Made by a program: the position numbers and the translations under genes. Shown here in pieces: positions 1 through 8,219 of a stretch of DNA of 60,946 bases (position 1 is its first letter; the number at the start of each line of letters is the position of its first letter). The DNA is from an uncultured Moraxellaceae bacterium (GTDB taxonomy: Bacteria; Pseudomonadota; Gammaproteobacteria; Pseudomonadales; Moraxellaceae), in assembly GCA_913057715.1 (NCBI GenBank), contig CAJXOR010000004.1, forward strand, positions 1 through 60,946. The letters run 5' to 3'. The notes under the pieces are model-generated. The model worked only from the letters and a program-made list of their open reading frames with translations, had not been told where the DNA came from and ran no database searches.

Positions 1-47
1 GAGATCATGCCTAGTCTCGTGGGCTCGGAGATGTGTATAAGAGACAG
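1..47. other. Illumina Nextera i7 adapter remnant (artefact)
   Basis: Bases 14-47 match the Nextera transposase read-2 adapter, ending in the 19-bp Tn5 mosaic end (29-47, AGATGTGTATAAGAGACAG). Bases 1-5 (GAGAT) match the end of the P7 primer and bases 6-13 (CATGCCTA) match the i7 index sold as N706 in adapter orientation. This is library sequence left on a contig end, so genomic DNA starts at about base 48. Any reading frame beginning here is artificial. Confidence 0.97.
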
Positions 48-223
48 GATTAATATGGGGACTAAGCACTTAAGATTCAAGGAACTTTATTGGATAGCAA
101 GGGTAAGCTTATGTGCTAATTTTGGAGGGCTGATTGGCTCAAATCTGCCGCTTAAGTCAAATGTCTACGCTTGCAAGATCGCCACTAGGTTATGGCCTAG
201 CGAGCGAGGTGAGTCAAAAAGAA

Positions 224-817
224 TTAAAAAACCAACAAAGATAAGATAGCTGCCGTTAAGGCCAACATAATCAAGACAACCCAAAGGTTGGGACGTAGCA
301 GTGCCAACTTCATACGCGCAGATGCCATCTGTTCGGGATAATCCTGAGGGTCAACAATCTGTATTTGTGGGTTGGTGGCAATCGACTCAGCACTGCTTTC
401 AACAAAGACTTGAACCAGTTCAGCTGCCTGTGATTCAGACAGGTTGTATAAGTCATCGTGCATGGGGTCTACCCCCAAAAACTGCTTAATTTTAGAATCC
501 AAACTCACGTACTTTAAGCCCCAATCAGGGGCACGCTGCTCCTCGATCGGCTGATCAAACATGAGCTTGAATCCAACGTGGCGCGGATCAACCTGAATCG
601 TGTTGACCAATCGATCAATATTTTGTCTCGGGCCTTCCAAATACTGGAAAAATGATCCCTTATAATAGTAAAGAACACCGCCGATTCCTTGGCTCATGTT
701 GCGCTGAGTGGCCTCTGCGCGGATCTGCTCAATCGACTCAGCCAGCTCTTGATACTGCTGGCGATAGTCAAAAGCAGCATGACTAACATAAGCGATGGCA
801 CGGATGTCTTTATTCAT
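224..817 (-). CDS. BLUF-domain blue-light sensor with C-terminal membrane anchor
   Basis: A 197-residue protein whose first ~105 residues match the BLUF (sensor of blue light using FAD) fold. The photochemical residues are recognisable: Tyr10 in AYVS, Asn40 four residues before the GIGG turn, Gln58 in FFQYLEG and Trp99 in APDWGL. The spacings Asn-Gln (18) and Gln-Trp (41) equal those of AppA Asn45-Gln63-Trp104, although the first helix is about six residues longer than usual. Leu101 takes the place of the AppA methionine two after the Trp. No output domain follows: residues ~105-170 are polar, and residues ~174-197 form one hydrophobic helix ending the protein, so it is probably tail-anchored with BLUF in the cytoplasm. 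The ATG at 817 follows GAGAG; a TTG three bases upstream is less likely. It is divergent from lipA. Output partner unknown. Confidence 0.85.
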   Translation of the reverse strand: MNKDIRAIAYVSHAAFDYRQQYQELAESIEQIRAEATQRNMSQGIGGVLYYYKGSFFQYLEGPRQNIDRLVNTIQVDPRHVGFKLMFDQPIEEQRAPDWGLKYVSLDSKIKQFLGVDPMHDDLYNLSESQAAELVQVFVESSAESIATNPQIQIVDPQDYPEQMASARMKLALLRPNLWVVLIMLALTAAILSLLVF

Positions 818-852
818 CAAACACTCTCTATCTTAAGAAAATTACACACAGT

Positions 853-896
853 GTTAAATTAAATCAATAAGTAAAATTCGATTGATTTAATCAAAC
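853..896. promoter_or_regulatory. 16-bp inverted repeat between BLUF gene and lipA
   Basis: Two 16-base arms (853-868 and 881-896) are complementary at 14 positions; the inner 11 bases (ATTAAATCAAT / ATTGATTTAAT) match perfectly. The spacer is 12 bases. It lies 36 bases upstream of the BLUF start and could be an operator for a dimeric regulator or a hairpin in the leader. AT-rich composition makes chance pairing easier. Confidence 0.4.
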
Positions 897-1022
897 AGTC
901 TAACAGCATAACCCCTGCTCAAGTAAAATTTTGTTGATTCAGTGCCCAGCTCAGCGCCGATTAAGTTAGGCTAAACATGAAGAGATCTACCTGATATCAA
1001 TTACCTCAAGCGACACCGATCT

Positions 1023-2069
1023 ATGACGCAAGCACGCACTGAAAACACCGAGACATTGAACCCCACGAAGCCAGTCAAATCAGCTAGGCCTGCACCTGTT
1101 ATTGCCGGTGAGAAGTTGCGCGGTTTAGAAAAAGTGTCTCGCATACCGGTCAAAGTGATCCCAACCACTGAGCGCGTGCAGAAGCCAGACTGGATACGGG
1201 TGAAGATCGCTAAACCCGCTGAAGTGGCTCGCATCAAGGGGTTGCTACGCGATCAAAAACTCTCGACCGTTTGCGAAGAGGCGGCCTGCCCCAACTTGCC
1301 AGAGTGTTTCGGCGGCGGAACCGCAACCTTTATGATCATGGGCGAGATCTGCACGCGACGTTGTCCGTTTTGTGATGTCGCCCATGGCAGACCACTCGCC
1401 TTAGATGCTGAGGAACCGCTTCATCTGGCCGAGACGGTACAAAAATTGGGACTAAAATATGCGGTCATCACCTCTGTCGACCGCGATGATTTGCTCGACG
1501 GCGGAGCCGATCACTTTGCCCAGTGCATCAATCAAATACGCACACATTCTCCTGAAACCCTGATTGAAGTGTTGGTTCCCGACTTTAGGGGGCGGCTGAA
1601 ACCGGCGCTTGAGATCTTTGAGCAGACACCAGCCGATGTGTTTAACCACAACATAGAAACCGTGCCCAGACTGTATAAAGCCATGAGACCAGGTTCGGAC
1701 TACCAGCACTCACTGGATCTGCTTCAAAAGTACAAAGCACTTCGGCCCGACATCACCACCAAGTGTGGATTCATGGTTGGCTTAGGGGAAACCGAAGAGG
1801 AAGTTTATGAGCTGCTCAGCGATCTTCGTAAGCATGATGTAGAGCTGATCACCATCGGTCAGTACCTGCAGCCAAGCTTAAACCACGCTGCGGTTGAGCG
1901 GTTTGTGCACCCAGACGAGTTCGCCCGTTACACCGAATTTGGTCAGAAAATCGGCTTTAAAAACATCTGGGCTGCACCCATGGTCAGATCCAGCTACTTT
2001 GCTGATCGTCAATACCGAGGCGAGCCTTGTCCAGCTGTCAGACGCCGTGAAACCGCAGCGAGCTCATGA
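1023..2069 (+). CDS. lipA: Lipoyl synthase
   Basis: Radical-SAM enzyme that inserts two sulfurs into protein-bound octanoyl groups to form the lipoyl cofactor of 2-oxoacid dehydrogenases and the glycine cleavage system. The auxiliary-cluster cysteines are Cys84, Cys89 and Cys95 ([12 protein letters not shown]) and the SAM-cluster cysteines are Cys110, Cys114 and Cys117 (CTRRCPFC). At 348 residues it is slightly longer than the E. coli protein because of a ~60-residue polar N-terminal extension; the start therefore might lie further downstream. No strong ribosome binding site is visible before the ATG. The usual partner lipB is not adjacent here. Confidence 0.96.
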   Translation: MTQARTENTETLNPTKPVKSARPAPVIAGEKLRGLEKVSRIPVKVIPTTERVQKPDWIRVKIAKPAEVARIKGLLRDQKLSTVCEEAACPNLPECFGGGTATFMIMGEICTRRCPFCDVAHGRPLALDAEEPLHLAETVQKLGLKYAVITSVDRDDLLDGGADHFAQCINQIRTHSPETLIEVLVPDFRGRLKPALEIFEQTPADVFNHNIETVPRLYKAMRPGSDYQHSLDLLQKYKALRPDITTKCGFMVGLGETEEEVYELLSDLRKHDVELITIGQYLQPSLNHAAVERFVHPDEFARYTEFGQKIGFKNIWAAPMVRSSYFADRQYRGEPCPAVRRRETAASS

Positions 2070-2098
2070 GCCAACCCTACGCTCTACACCCCTTGGTT

Positions 2099-2131
2099 AA
2101 TCGGCCATGGCGCCGTTGCGCGGCCAATTTT
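2099..2131 (+). terminator. Possible terminator after lipA
   Basis: An imperfect hairpin (AATCGGCC and GGCCAATT arms with an inner GCGC/GCGC stem) is followed by TTGTT. It starts 30 bases after the lipA stop. The stem has one mismatch and a three-base bulge, so the call is tentative. Confidence 0.4.
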
Positions 2132-2276
2132 GTTAGCAGTGACCCTGTGTTTAGCTCCTTAGGGTCAATTTAGAGTGAGCACAAATCGGACACAGAACCG
2201 TCCATGCTAATCAAGCCGTGGTCGCTTAAAGTAAAATTGAGCTATGCTGGAAGTCATTTGATACAGGTTACGTCTT

Positions 2277-2681
2277 TTGATTAAACTCTTAACGTCACTT
2301 ACGTGCACCAGCTTACTGCTGTCAGGTTGCCTAACTCACCGGGCCAGCGCCTATCCCAGTAGCGACTTTTATGAGCAAAGTTTTGCAGACATAGGAGATG
2401 CCTCCTACTACTCAGACCGCTTGCACGGCCGGAGCACCGCTAGCGGTGAACCTTATGACAAAGGCCAGTTGACCGGCGCCCACAAAACTCTAAAGTTTGG
2501 CACATGGGTTGAAGTCACCAATTTGCAAAATGACCAATCTGTCAGAATCAAGATCAATGATCGTGGCCCGTTCACTCCGGGCCGCATCGTTGATTTATCA
2601 AGAGCTGCCGCAGAGAGGATTGATCTGATTCGCCCTGGGCACGCACCGGTTAAAGTCACCATCATCGATCCGCAAAATTAA
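2277..2681 (+). CDS. RlpA-like double-psi beta-barrel lipoprotein
   Basis: A 134-residue protein with a lipoprotein signal peptide; the lipobox is LSGC with the modified cysteine at residue 18. Residues ~42-130 are the RlpA-type double-psi beta-barrel, recognised by ASYYSDRLHGRSTASGE, the central NDRGPF and DLSRAAAERI segments. RlpA proteins are outer-membrane lipoproteins that cleave or bind denuded peptidoglycan; E. coli RlpA is much longer and ends in a SPOR domain, which is absent here. The TTG start is supported because it gives a complete signal peptide; no ATG is suitably placed. The stop codon abuts the ATG of rsgA, indicating coupled expression. Confidence 0.8.
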   Translation: MIKLLTSLTCTSLLLSGCLTHRASAYPSSDFYEQSFADIGDASYYSDRLHGRSTASGEPYDKGQLTGAHKTLKFGTWVEVTNLQNDQSVRIKINDRGPFTPGRIVDLSRAAAERIDLIRPGHAPVKVTIIDPQN

Positions 2682-3722
2682 ATGAAGCTCATCCGCAAAA
2701 GAAAACTCAGCGATCACCAGAACCGACGGATCAAAACCCAACAACAAAGTAACATCGAACTCAGCAGCCAATCTTTGGCCAGAGGGTTGGTGGTTACGCA
2801 CTATGGTCGCCAGTTTGAAGTCAAACTGACTGAGCTACCAGAAGTCGCGATGATCCAACCCGACCCCATCGCTGGGGAGCCCGAATCCTTTTGGCTTGAA
2901 CCTGCAATCGGTGAAATCTGGCGCTGTCATGCACGCACCAATCTTGAGCCAGTCGCCACTGGAGATGAGATACGCTTAAGTCTTGATCCCAACACCGGAC
3001 AAGGCACGATTGAGGCGATACTGCCCAGACGCAGTGCGGTCATGCGCCCCGATCGCTACCACAACCTAAAGCCAGTGGCTGTGAATCTGGATCTGATGCT
3101 GATCGTCTACGCCCCACTTCCGGTGCCCTCAAGTGAGCTGATTGACCGCTACCTAGTGATTGCAAAGGTGAGTGAGTTGACGCCGGTACTGGTGCTGAAC
3201 AAGTCGGATCTGATCGAAGAAGACCAGCAAGCCCGCGGTTGGCTAGACGACTACGAATCCCTAGGTTTTCAGACCCTGATTACCTCCGCCAGCGGCGATT
3301 TAAGCGAGCTTGAAGCCCTGATCAAGGGTCAGACCGTGGTTTTCTTGGGCCAGTCTGGCGTGGGTAAAAGCTCGCTCATCAACACCTTGGAGCCTTTAGC
3401 TGCCCAGCGCATCAACCAGATCTCCGATAACTCTGATCTGGGCCAGCACACCACCACCACCTCTCGCCTGATTGATTTTAATCAGGGTGCACTCATCGAC
3501 TCTCCTGGGGTCAGAGAATACGGCGTTTGGCACTTAAAACCCGAACAGATCGATCTAGGGTTCCCTGAGATCAGTGAGATTGCGCAGCATTGCCGGTTTA
3601 GAAACTGCTCTCACGCCAAAGAACCTGGATGTGCCGTCAAAGCTGCTGTGACAGCTGGCGAGATTTTGGAGCGCAGGCTGCTCAGCTACGAGAAACTCCG
3701 AGCCGAGGCAGTAGCTTTTTGA
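2682..3722 (+). CDS. rsgA: Small ribosomal subunit biogenesis GTPase RsgA
   Basis: Circularly permuted GTPase that acts late in 30S maturation. The motifs appear in permuted order: G4 (NKSD), then G1 (GQSGVGKSS, around residue 222), then G3 (DSPGVRE). An OB-fold precedes the GTPase domain, and the C-terminal zinc-binding segment CRFRNCSH...GC is intact. Length (346 residues) is normal. The ATG follows directly after the stop codon of the lipoprotein gene with no intergenic base, so translation is probably coupled. Confidence 0.96.
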   Translation: MKLIRKRKLSDHQNRRIKTQQQSNIELSSQSLARGLVVTHYGRQFEVKLTELPEVAMIQPDPIAGEPESFWLEPAIGEIWRCHARTNLEPVATGDEIRLSLDPNTGQGTIEAILPRRSAVMRPDRYHNLKPVAVNLDLMLIVYAPLPVPSSELIDRYLVIAKVSELTPVLVLNKSDLIEEDQQARGWLDDYESLGFQTLITSASGDLSELEALIKGQTVVFLGQSGVGKSSLINTLEPLAAQRINQISDNSDLGQHTTTTSRLIDFNQGALIDSPGVREYGVWHLKPEQIDLGFPEISEIAQHCRFRNCSHAKEPGCAVKAAVTAGEILERRLLSYEKLRAEAVAF

Positions 3723-3793
3723 GCACTTTGCCCGCAGCCTTAAGTTTTGCAAACTCTTTGTCCCAGTGCTTATGCATCGCCGCCCACTTACGC

Positions 3794-3799
3794 TATAAT
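3794..3799 (+). promoter_or_regulatory. TATAAT -10 element before the rhodanese-grxC-secB genes
   Basis: A perfect TATAAT lies 27 bases before the rhodanese ATG, leaving a leader of about 20 bases that holds GGTGAG as ribosome binding site. No good -35 is seen at 17 bp spacing. Confidence 0.5.
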
Positions 3800-3825
3800 T
3801 CCCGCCTTTAGCTGGGTGAGTACCG

Positions 3826-4257
3826 ATGTCACGTTTTTTTGAATTTGCCAACAACCACCCCATACTGCTGGGTCTGCTGATCGCGCTCATCGTCGCTTTC
3901 TTTCTGCTTGAGTCACGTCGTCAAGGTGCCAAAGTCTCGCCGTCTGAACTTGGGATATTGACCAACAACCAAGGCGCCAAGGTTATCGATCTCAGAGAAC
4001 CCAAAGAATTCAACGCAGGCCACATCGCCGGCTCACAAAACATCCCCTTTTCGCGCTTAAGTGAAAACATTGACTCACTTAAAGCTACCGGCGCACCTTT
4101 GATCTTTGTCTGCAAAATGGGTACGGTAGCTGGCAGTGCGATTGTGAAGCTGGATCATCAAGATACTTATCGCTTAGCAGGCGGGATCATGAATTGGCAA
4201 TCCAGCGGCTTACCCTTAGTTACCCCCAAGTCATCTAAGACTAAGGTTAAGTCATAA
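3826..4257 (+). CDS. YibN-like membrane-anchored rhodanese
   Basis: A 143-residue protein with one N-terminal transmembrane helix (residues ~10-28) followed by a single rhodanese domain. The domain shows IDLREPKEFNAGHIAGSQNIP and the active-site loop with the catalytic cysteine in VCKMGT, so sulfurtransferase chemistry is possible. The order rhodanese-grxC-secB is the conserved yibN-grxC-secB arrangement of many gammaproteobacteria. The ATG is preceded by GGTGAG. The physiological substrate of this family is not settled. Confidence 0.88.
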   Translation: MSRFFEFANNHPILLGLLIALIVAFFLLESRRQGAKVSPSELGILTNNQGAKVIDLREPKEFNAGHIAGSQNIPFSRLSENIDSLKATGAPLIFVCKMGTVAGSAIVKLDHQDTYRLAGGIMNWQSSGLPLVTPKSSKTKVKS

Positions 4258-4315
4258 GCTAAGCAGCGCTCATACCAGTCAACGCTGACATTTTTAAGCC
4301 GATGAGGATCAACTG

Positions 4316-4639
4316 ATGAGTGATAATCAGACGAAACAAACGATCTCGCCTGTGGTGATCTACACAACCTCAACCTGTGGATTTTGCCACGCCGCCAAGC
4401 GTCTGCTTGAGCGCAAGCCTGTTGAGTTTAGGGAAATTAACCTAAGCCATGAAGATCCTAGTGTGCGAGAGGAGCTGATGTCACAGACGCAGCACCGCAC
4501 CGTGCCGCAGATTTTTATCAACGAAAACTTTATCGGTGGTTACGATCAGTTATATCAGCTCAACCAATCGGGTGAGCTTGATCGCATGCTGATCGATGAA
4601 ACCGCCCACAATCAACATAAAGCCCAATCAAAGGAGTGA
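4316..4639 (+). CDS. grxC: Glutaredoxin 3
   Basis: A 107-residue glutaredoxin with the thioredoxin fold. The active site is Cys-Gly-Phe-Cys (TCGFCHAAK), rather than the usual CPYC of GrxC; CGF is the start of the monothiol CGFS motif, but here the second cysteine is kept, so it remains dithiol. The cis-proline segment TVPQIF and the glutathione-binding GGYDQL turn are present. GAGGA precedes the ATG. It sits 58 bases after the rhodanese gene and three bases before secB, with which it is surely co-transcribed. Confidence 0.94.
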   Translation: MSDNQTKQTISPVVIYTTSTCGFCHAAKRLLERKPVEFREINLSHEDPSVREELMSQTQHRTVPQIFINENFIGGYDQLYQLNQSGELDRMLIDETAHNQHKAQSKE

Positions 4640-4642
4640 CCC

Positions 4643-5086
4643 ATGGCTGAAGAAAATCAAAACCCAAACCCGCGTCTGGTACTTGAGCGTATCTTTGTTA
4701 AAGACATGTCGATGGAAGTACCGAACACCTCGGTCTTTACTCAAGAGTGGCAGCCTGAGCTTGACATCAACCTGAGCAGCAACAGCACCAAAGTAGATGA
4801 CGTGCACTATGAGGTGATTTTAACAGTCACTGTCAACGCTAAAAACAAAGGAACTCAGGCATTTATCGCTGAAGTTCATCAGGCAGGTATATTCCTGATT
4901 GAAGGAATAGAGGGCGATCAACTGGGTCAGCTTTTAGGTGCGTACTGCCCTAATGTATTGTTCCCATTTGCACGTGAAGCGATCAGTGATGTCGTGACCA
5001 AAGGCAGCTTCCCGCAGTTGTTGCTGGCGCCCGTCAACTTTGATGCCGCCTACCAAGAAAGCCTGCAAAACAAGCCAGATGCTTGA
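4643..5086 (+). CDS. secB: Protein-export chaperone SecB
   Basis: Cytosolic tetrameric chaperone that keeps precursors unfolded and hands them to SecA. The 147-residue sequence has typical SecB segments: [18 protein letters not shown] and the conserved [15 protein letters not shown] near residue 105. A strong AGGAG precedes the ATG. It ends the block and is followed by a bidirectional terminator facing adk. Confidence 0.97.
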   Translation: MAEENQNPNPRLVLERIFVKDMSMEVPNTSVFTQEWQPELDINLSSNSTKVDDVHYEVILTVTVNAKNKGTQAFIAEVHQAGIFLIEGIEGDQLGQLLGAYCPNVLFPFAREAISDVVTKGSFPQLLLAPVNFDAAYQESLQNKPDA

Positions 5087-5098
5087 TTGTTGAGCCAT

Positions 5099-5125
5099 AA
5101 AAAAAGCCGCATTTGCGGCTTTTTT
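5099..5125. terminator. Bidirectional terminator between secB and adk
   Basis: A perfect stem AAAAAGCCGC / GCGGCTTTTT with a short loop and a T run on both strands lies between the convergent secB and adk genes. Confidence 0.92.
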
Positions 5126-5144
5126 TATACATGCCAAACAGTAC

Positions 5145-5780
5145 TTATCCCAAGATATCTTGAACCTGAGCTTTTACCTGATCAATAGGCTGAGTGCCGT
5201 CTACACGGTTGAACTCAACGGCCTGCTGATCACTGTAGAAGTTCACCAGTTGCTCGGTCTGAGCATGATAGGTGTTCAAGCGGTCCTTAACCACTTCAGG
5301 CTTATCATCTTCGCGCTGCACGATTGGCTCGCCGGTGACATCATCCACTCCAGGCTCTTTAGGCGGATTGTACTTGGTGTGATAGGTACGACCTGAGTCC
5401 ATGTGGAAGCGACGTCCCGACATCCGCTCGATGATACTTTCGTCCGGTACGGCAATCTCAAGCACGTGATCGATCTTCACACCCGCCTGATCTAAGGCTT
5501 CAGCCTGCGGGATCGTGCGCGGAAAACCATCAAAGATGCAGCCTTGCTCGCAGTCTGGCTGAGAGATGCGCTCTTTAACAAGATCAATGATCAGATCGTC
5601 AGATACCAGTTCACCAGCCTTGATCACTGCATCAACTTTCTGACCCAGCTCACTGCCCTGCTTGATCGCAGCGCGAAGCATATCGCCAGTTGAGATCTGA
5701 GGAATACCAAAAGTCTCGGTAATAAATTTGGCCTGTGTTCCCTTACCTGCACCTGGGGGACCCAGCAATATGATGCGCAT
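5145..5780 (-). CDS. adk: Adenylate kinase
   Basis: Catalyses 2 ADP to ATP + AMP. The P-loop [10 protein letters not shown] is at residues 7-16, followed by the AMP-binding STGDMLR and the FPRT segment. The LID (residues ~120-160) is long and lacks the four-cysteine zinc site. Length 211 is normal. GAGGAAT precedes the ATG. It lies 14 bases downstream of ccmI in the same direction, so it is probably the last gene of the ccm transcript, an uncommon partner for it. Confidence 0.97.
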   Translation of the reverse strand: MRIILLGPPGAGKGTQAKFITETFGIPQISTGDMLRAAIKQGSELGQKVDAVIKAGELVSDDLIIDLVKERISQPDCEQGCIFDGFPRTIPQAEALDQAGVKIDHVLEIAVPDESIIERMSGRRFHMDSGRTYHTKYNPPKEPGVDDVTGEPIVQREDDKPEVVKDRLNTYHAQTEQLVNFYSDQQAVEFNRVDGTQPIDQVKAQVQDILG

Positions 5781-5794
5781 GCGATTCCTCTTAT

Positions 5795-7153
5795 TTACTG
5801 TTTGAAGGACTCGTTAGAGTCCATGATCAATTCGATTGAGTCGACCTCGCCATCTAGCATGGCAGAGGTAATTGGTTTTTCAGCCATCAAGTCACTGGCC
5901 AAAGGCTCGACGCTATCCGACAAACTCAGTCTCGCCCTAAAAACGAGCGGTATCATATCATTTTTAGCTGAGCTGAGGGTTTGACTCGGTAGCATCGCAT
6001 CACCATCACTTAAACTCAACCGCAGTGTTCCCTGCATGAGCGGCGAGCGGACATCTGCCAGACTCATCCGCTTAACTGCATATGGAGGCCCTCCCGATGG
6101 ACTCACCGCATAGACAAACAAACTGGCGGTATCCGGCCAGCTTCTCACCATAGCTGCAGCAGAGTCGGTGAGCTTGATCTCAGCACTTAAGGCTACTGCA
6201 CCGCTACCCTGATCAATACTGAGCGTTTGCGTGAGCCTCTCCAAACTTTGCAGCGCCAAGGTACGATCACCTGGTTTTTGTGCGATCAGCGCTTTGATCT
6301 GACTCAGATAAACCTGCGCTTGCTCCATCTGCTTAAGCTTCACTGACTCTGCCAGCAGCAACATGATAACACCCTCGTGATTTGGGGTTTCCCGCAAGAT
6401 ACCCTGAAGCTCAGACTTCACATCAGGATCAAGCTCGCCCTGACCAAAAAATTGGGTTTGAGCCATCAGAAGTGTTGTGTTTTGATTGTCAGGCTCAAGC
6501 CTTGAGGCGCGCTGAAGTGCTATCAAAGCCGCTTCGATATCCCCTGTAGCAACATAAGCCTCAGACAGGCTAATCCAGTAATCGGCGTTCTCTGGTTGCT
6601 CATGAACCTCACGCTGCATCGCCGCGATCAAAACTCTGAGCTGCTGCCCACTGTCATCGCTCAAGGTTTGAGCGCTGGGTTCGCTGATTTGCCCACTTAA
6701 AAACTGCTGTGCTTCAGATTGCTTTGCTTCGATCGCGCTGATATCACTTAACCTTGTGATTCCATCGAAAACCAAAGCATAGAGGATCGCCGCCACCACT
6801 AGACATGCAAGCAACCAAGCTATTTTGACCCTGAGCGATAAACCCGCCCGGTGTGAGGGCTGAGAGCTCTGCGACTCAATGTCTGCAGATAAGTCTGAGC
6901 CCTGCTGTATCTGATTTCGGTTTTGTCCGAGCAACTCAAGCCCTAACTCATCAATCAACTGCTCGGTCTGATCCTGACTTTGCTCACCTTGAGTAGATCT
7001 CCTCAGCGCATCGACACGCTGTTGATAGAGCTCCAAGTTTTGCTGATCAAAATTCAGCACCTTGCCGCGCGTGCGACTCCTGACTAGTGTCAGCCCCACA
7101 ATCACAACGAAGCTCAGCAGCACCAAAAGTATAAACACACTCACGAAGTTCAT
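5795..7153 (-). CDS. ccmI: Cytochrome c biogenesis protein CcmI
   Basis: Apocytochrome c chaperone of the cytochrome c maturation system I. Two transmembrane helices (residues ~4-24 and ~108-128) flank a cytoplasmic loop; a periplasmic tetratricopeptide region (~175-275, with [17 protein letters not shown]) and a C-terminal beta domain follow. Such TPR domains bind the C-terminal helix of apocytochromes and present them to CcmF/CcmH. The ATG overlaps the ccmH stop by four bases (ATGA). Sequence outside the TPRs is poorly conserved, as usual in this family. Confidence 0.9.
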   Translation of the reverse strand: MNFVSVFILLVLLSFVVIVGLTLVRSRTRGKVLNFDQQNLELYQQRVDALRRSTQGEQSQDQTEQLIDELGLELLGQNRNQIQQGSDLSADIESQSSQPSHRAGLSLRVKIAWLLACLVVAAILYALVFDGITRLSDISAIEAKQSEAQQFLSGQISEPSAQTLSDDSGQQLRVLIAAMQREVHEQPENADYWISLSEAYVATGDIEAALIALQRASRLEPDNQNTTLLMAQTQFFGQGELDPDVKSELQGILRETPNHEGVIMLLLAESVKLKQMEQAQVYLSQIKALIAQKPGDRTLALQSLERLTQTLSIDQGSGAVALSAEIKLTDSAAAMVRSWPDTASLFVYAVSPSGGPPYAVKRMSLADVRSPLMQGTLRLSLSDGDAMLPSQTLSSAKNDMIPLVFRARLSLSDSVEPLASDLMAEKPITSAMLDGEVDSIELIMDSNESFKQ

Positions 7154-7623
7154 GGTTGATCTCCGGTTTTTCGCTCAGACTCAGTATCGATTAAGCGCTC
7201 TATCTGATCACGCTGATCTTGGGTGAGTGAAACCGAGTGGCTGACGCGCTTGTACCTCACCAGCCAGATCAGCAAAAACACCCCGAGCAGCAATGGAGGG
7301 AAAAACCACAGTACAAATGTCTGCCGGTTATAGGGCGGCTTGTAACTGATGAACTCACCATATCTTGAGATTAACCCCTGCTTGATCTGCTCAGGACTTT
7401 GTCCCGCTTCAAGCTGCTGCTTGATCAAGCTTTTCATGCTTTTAGAAATTTGCGAGTCAGAACCCGCCAAATTCTGGTTCTGACATTTAGGACAGCGCAG
7501 CTCTTGAGTCAGCGCCTCATAATCCTGCTGCATACTCGGGGTGCTGAGTAAATTGGGCTCGGCAGCCATCAATCCCGCCGGACCTGCGATCAGGCAAATC
7601 AACAACCATAGCTTATACATCAT
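7150..7623 (-). CDS. ccmH: Cytochrome c maturation protein CcmH
   Basis: Membrane-bound thiol oxidoreductase of the heme ligation complex. It has a cleavable signal sequence, the redox motif LRCPKCQNQ (CxxC) near residue 43, and one transmembrane helix near residues 104-123. This is the short form (157 residues), the TPR part being encoded separately as CcmI. The tandem ATGATG start overlaps the ccmG stop by four bases. Confidence 0.95.
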   Translation of the reverse strand: MMYKLWLLICLIAGPAGLMAAEPNLLSTPSMQQDYEALTQELRCPKCQNQNLAGSDSQISKSMKSLIKQQLEAGQSPEQIKQGLISRYGEFISYKPPYNRQTFVLWFFPPLLLGVFLLIWLVRYKRVSHSVSLTQDQRDQIERLIDTESERKTGDQP

Positions 7624-8219
7624 AAGCAGATCTCCTCTGCCTGTGCTGCTGGATCGGTGTCTCGCTGGGCTTGGCCGCCATCAAGCCAATTCAAACAAGG
7701 CTCGATACGCTGCTCCCACATAACCGGATCAATCGCACCCACGATGTGCTGATACACGCGCCGATCCGAACCAATCACATAAGTCTCAGGTGTCCCCGTT
7801 AAACCCAGCTCCACCGCATAAAGCCCCTGAGGGTCACTTAGGTGTTCAGACAAGTAAGGGTCACCCGCGTCGCTTAGATATGCGCGTGCCGTGTCAGCAT
7901 CATCTTGAAAATCCACACCCACGATCCTGACACCCTTGGCCGATAGATCCATGAGCAAGTCGTGCTCAATCCGGCAGGTAGGACACCAACTTGCCCAGAC
8001 ATTGAGTAAAAATGGCCCCTTTGGCAGATCCTCAGCGCTCAAGAGCTCACCTGGCTTGTTGAGATTTTCAAGACTAAAATCTGGCAGAAGCTCACGATCC
8101 AACTGAGAGGGAATGATCTGAGTTTCAGCGCCCAGTCGGTTATAGAGCAGAATACCCAGCACCACAAACAGCACAAGTGGCGTTAGCCACAGGGCTTTTT
8201 TCAAGCTATCTGAATTCAT
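7620..8219 (-). CDS. ccmG: Thiol:disulfide interchange protein CcmG/DsbE
   Basis: Periplasmic membrane-anchored thioredoxin that keeps apocytochrome CXXCH cysteines reduced for heme ligation. An N-terminal transmembrane helix (residues ~9-27) precedes a thioredoxin domain with WCPTC and the cis-proline loop TGTPETYVI. I take the ATG at 8219 because it overlaps the ccmF stop as ATGA, matching the other junctions in this operon; an upstream in-frame ATG at 8261 would overlap ccmF further. Confidence 0.94.
   Translation of the reverse strand: MNSDSLKKALWLTPLVLFVVLGILLYNRLGAETQIIPSQLDRELLPDFSLENLNKPGELLSAEDLPKGPFLLNVWASWCPTCRIEHDLLMDLSAKGVRIVGVDFQDDADTARAYLSDAGDPYLSEHLSDPQGLYAVELGLTGTPETYVIGSDRRVYQHIVGAIDPVMWEQRIEPCLNWLDGGQAQRDTDPAAQAEEICL

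Noticed and set aside
7-249. Open frame at the left end
   Set aside because: It begins inside the Nextera adapter, and its product matches nothing; it is an artefact.
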